DNA from: MFD04580-c1 sp963702995
Lineage (GTDB): Bacteria; Planctomycetota; Phycisphaerae; Tepidisphaerales; Tepidisphaeraceae
Assembly: GCA_963702995.1 (NCBI GenBank)
Contig: OY969783.1
Location: forward strand, 496,001-560,000
DNA: 64,000 bases
Direction: 5' to 3'
The notes beneath the pieces are model-generated. The model was not told the origin of the DNA. It searched no databases and saw nothing but the letters and a program-made list of their open reading frames with translations. The position numbers were made by a program, and so were the translations under genes. Shown here one piece after another: positions 63,552 through 64,000 of this stretch. Positions within the stretch are counted from its first letter, which is position 1. The number at the start of each line of letters is the position of its first letter.

Positions 63552-63998
63552 TCACCCCGGGTTCGGATGCAGCCTTCGCCCGTCGCTGAAATAGCGGAAG
63601 GCCTTGAAAGGCCAAGCTCCCCTTTGCGACTTTTGCACTTGCAGCGCCGACACGGTGGTGATGACCAAATGGACGAAAATCGCCGTTCGCGAGACGCCAG
63701 CCCACGTGGAACTAAGGGCGGCGGCCCAGAAGAGATATCGGGTCGTCATCTGCGGCAACACACAGAAAAAGATGAGCCAGGGCGCCACAAGTACCACCAG
63801 GAGGTATCGGCTTCGCGCCCGACTCTGCCGGGCGGCCGCCCACCCGCAACCAACTGTCAGGGCGCAAAAAAGACCATCCAGAAGGAAACGCGATTGGATC
63901 CTGAAGGGCCCGACAGGCACCGGCGTACGTTGTACCCATCCCAGGTAACGCTCGGCCATTGTCGCGAGGCCCACCGGCCACGCGAGCCCCATGTGCCC
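63552..63998 (-). CDS. C-terminal part of a membrane glycosyltransferase-like protein (5' end outside window)
   Basis: About 148 residues to the window edge; the frame is open beyond it. Several hydrophobic spans (about 34-52, 63-80, 88-118). The FCVLPQMTTRYLFWAAA stretch (about 76-92) recalls the loop of DUF2029/GT87 mannosyltransferases, which usually has HERY where this has TTRY. Shorter than a full member, so only the C-terminal third is seen. The identification is tentative. Confidence 0.5.
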   Translation of the reverse strand, partial: GHMGLAWPVGLATMAERYLGWVQRTPVPVGPFRIQSRFLLDGLFCALTVGCGWAAARQSRARSRYLLVVLVAPWLIFFCVLPQMTTRYLFWAAALSSTWAGVSRTAIFVHLVITTVSALQVQKSQRGAWPFKAFRYFSDGRRLHPNPG

Positions 63999-64000
63999 TT

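Overview
The window looks like a chromosome segment of a GC-rich bacterium, tentatively a planctomycete. The pointers are the high GC content, the repeated TTCGTGCTTCGGATTTC-type intergenic sequence near 47.3-47.4 kb and the type of accessory genes; none of this is decisive. It splits in two at a tRNA-Asn gene (46429-46500, minus strand). Everything left of it reads as an integrated mobile element of more than 46 kb whose far end lies outside the window. Everything right of it is ordinary chromosome.

Element, left to right. 0-4.8 kb: a coupled operon with an HTH protein, a broken primase/helicase-like gene, a winged-helix protein, an element-encoded DnaX-like clamp loader and an unidentified partner that might be a clamp. 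4.8-7.9 kb: a SNF2-type helicase with INT_rpt-like repeats and a small basic protein, both on the minus strand. 8.1-11.5 kb: a DUF1257 (Ycf35) / DUF2997 / Ycf46-like AAA ATPase / DUF3150-like cassette. 11.5-20 kb: several PD-(D/E)XK nuclease-like proteins, a WYL regulator, small DNA-binding proteins and an AT-rich island with a 17-bp perfect hairpin. 20-21.9 kb: a D12-class adenine methylase and an agmatine-deiminase-like enzyme. 21.9-26 kb (minus): an SMC/RecN-like coiled-coil ATPase, a PD-(D/E)XK-like protein and a CBS-HEPN protein, with a partial duplicate of the module in between. 26-38.6 kb (minus): a DISARM-related operon (DUF1998 helicase, DrmD-like SNF2 helicase, Eco57I-type adenine methyltransferase). 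It is wrecked by an IS701-family insertion and by loss of the helicase 5' half at a junction that also removed the 5' half of a divergent DNA ligase gene. 39.4-46.5 kb: a ParB-like protein, an XRE repressor, two paralogous small proteins (one split by an ISL3-family element with an 8-bp target duplication) and a large serine recombinase. The recombinase frame runs into the antisense strand of tRNA-Asn, so recombinase and target site coincide.

Chromosome, 46.5-64 kb: CheX-CheY-CheX, a YtxH/BON envelope-stress protein, a general-stress-like protein, dihydrolipoamide dehydrogenase and the E2 of 2-oxoglutarate dehydrogenase, a HEAT-repeat protein, a lipoprotein hydrolase, biotin ligase next to pyruvate carboxylase, tRNA-Ile and the end of a membrane glycosyltransferase-like gene.

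Caution: about a dozen genes, including the core gene lpd, carry one- or two-base indels, mostly at short homopolymers or GC-rich runs. This pattern points to residual sequencing error, so several apparent pseudogenes may be intact in the organism. The two IS insertions, the head-to-head deletion and the ATPase/CBS duplication do not depend on such indels and look real.
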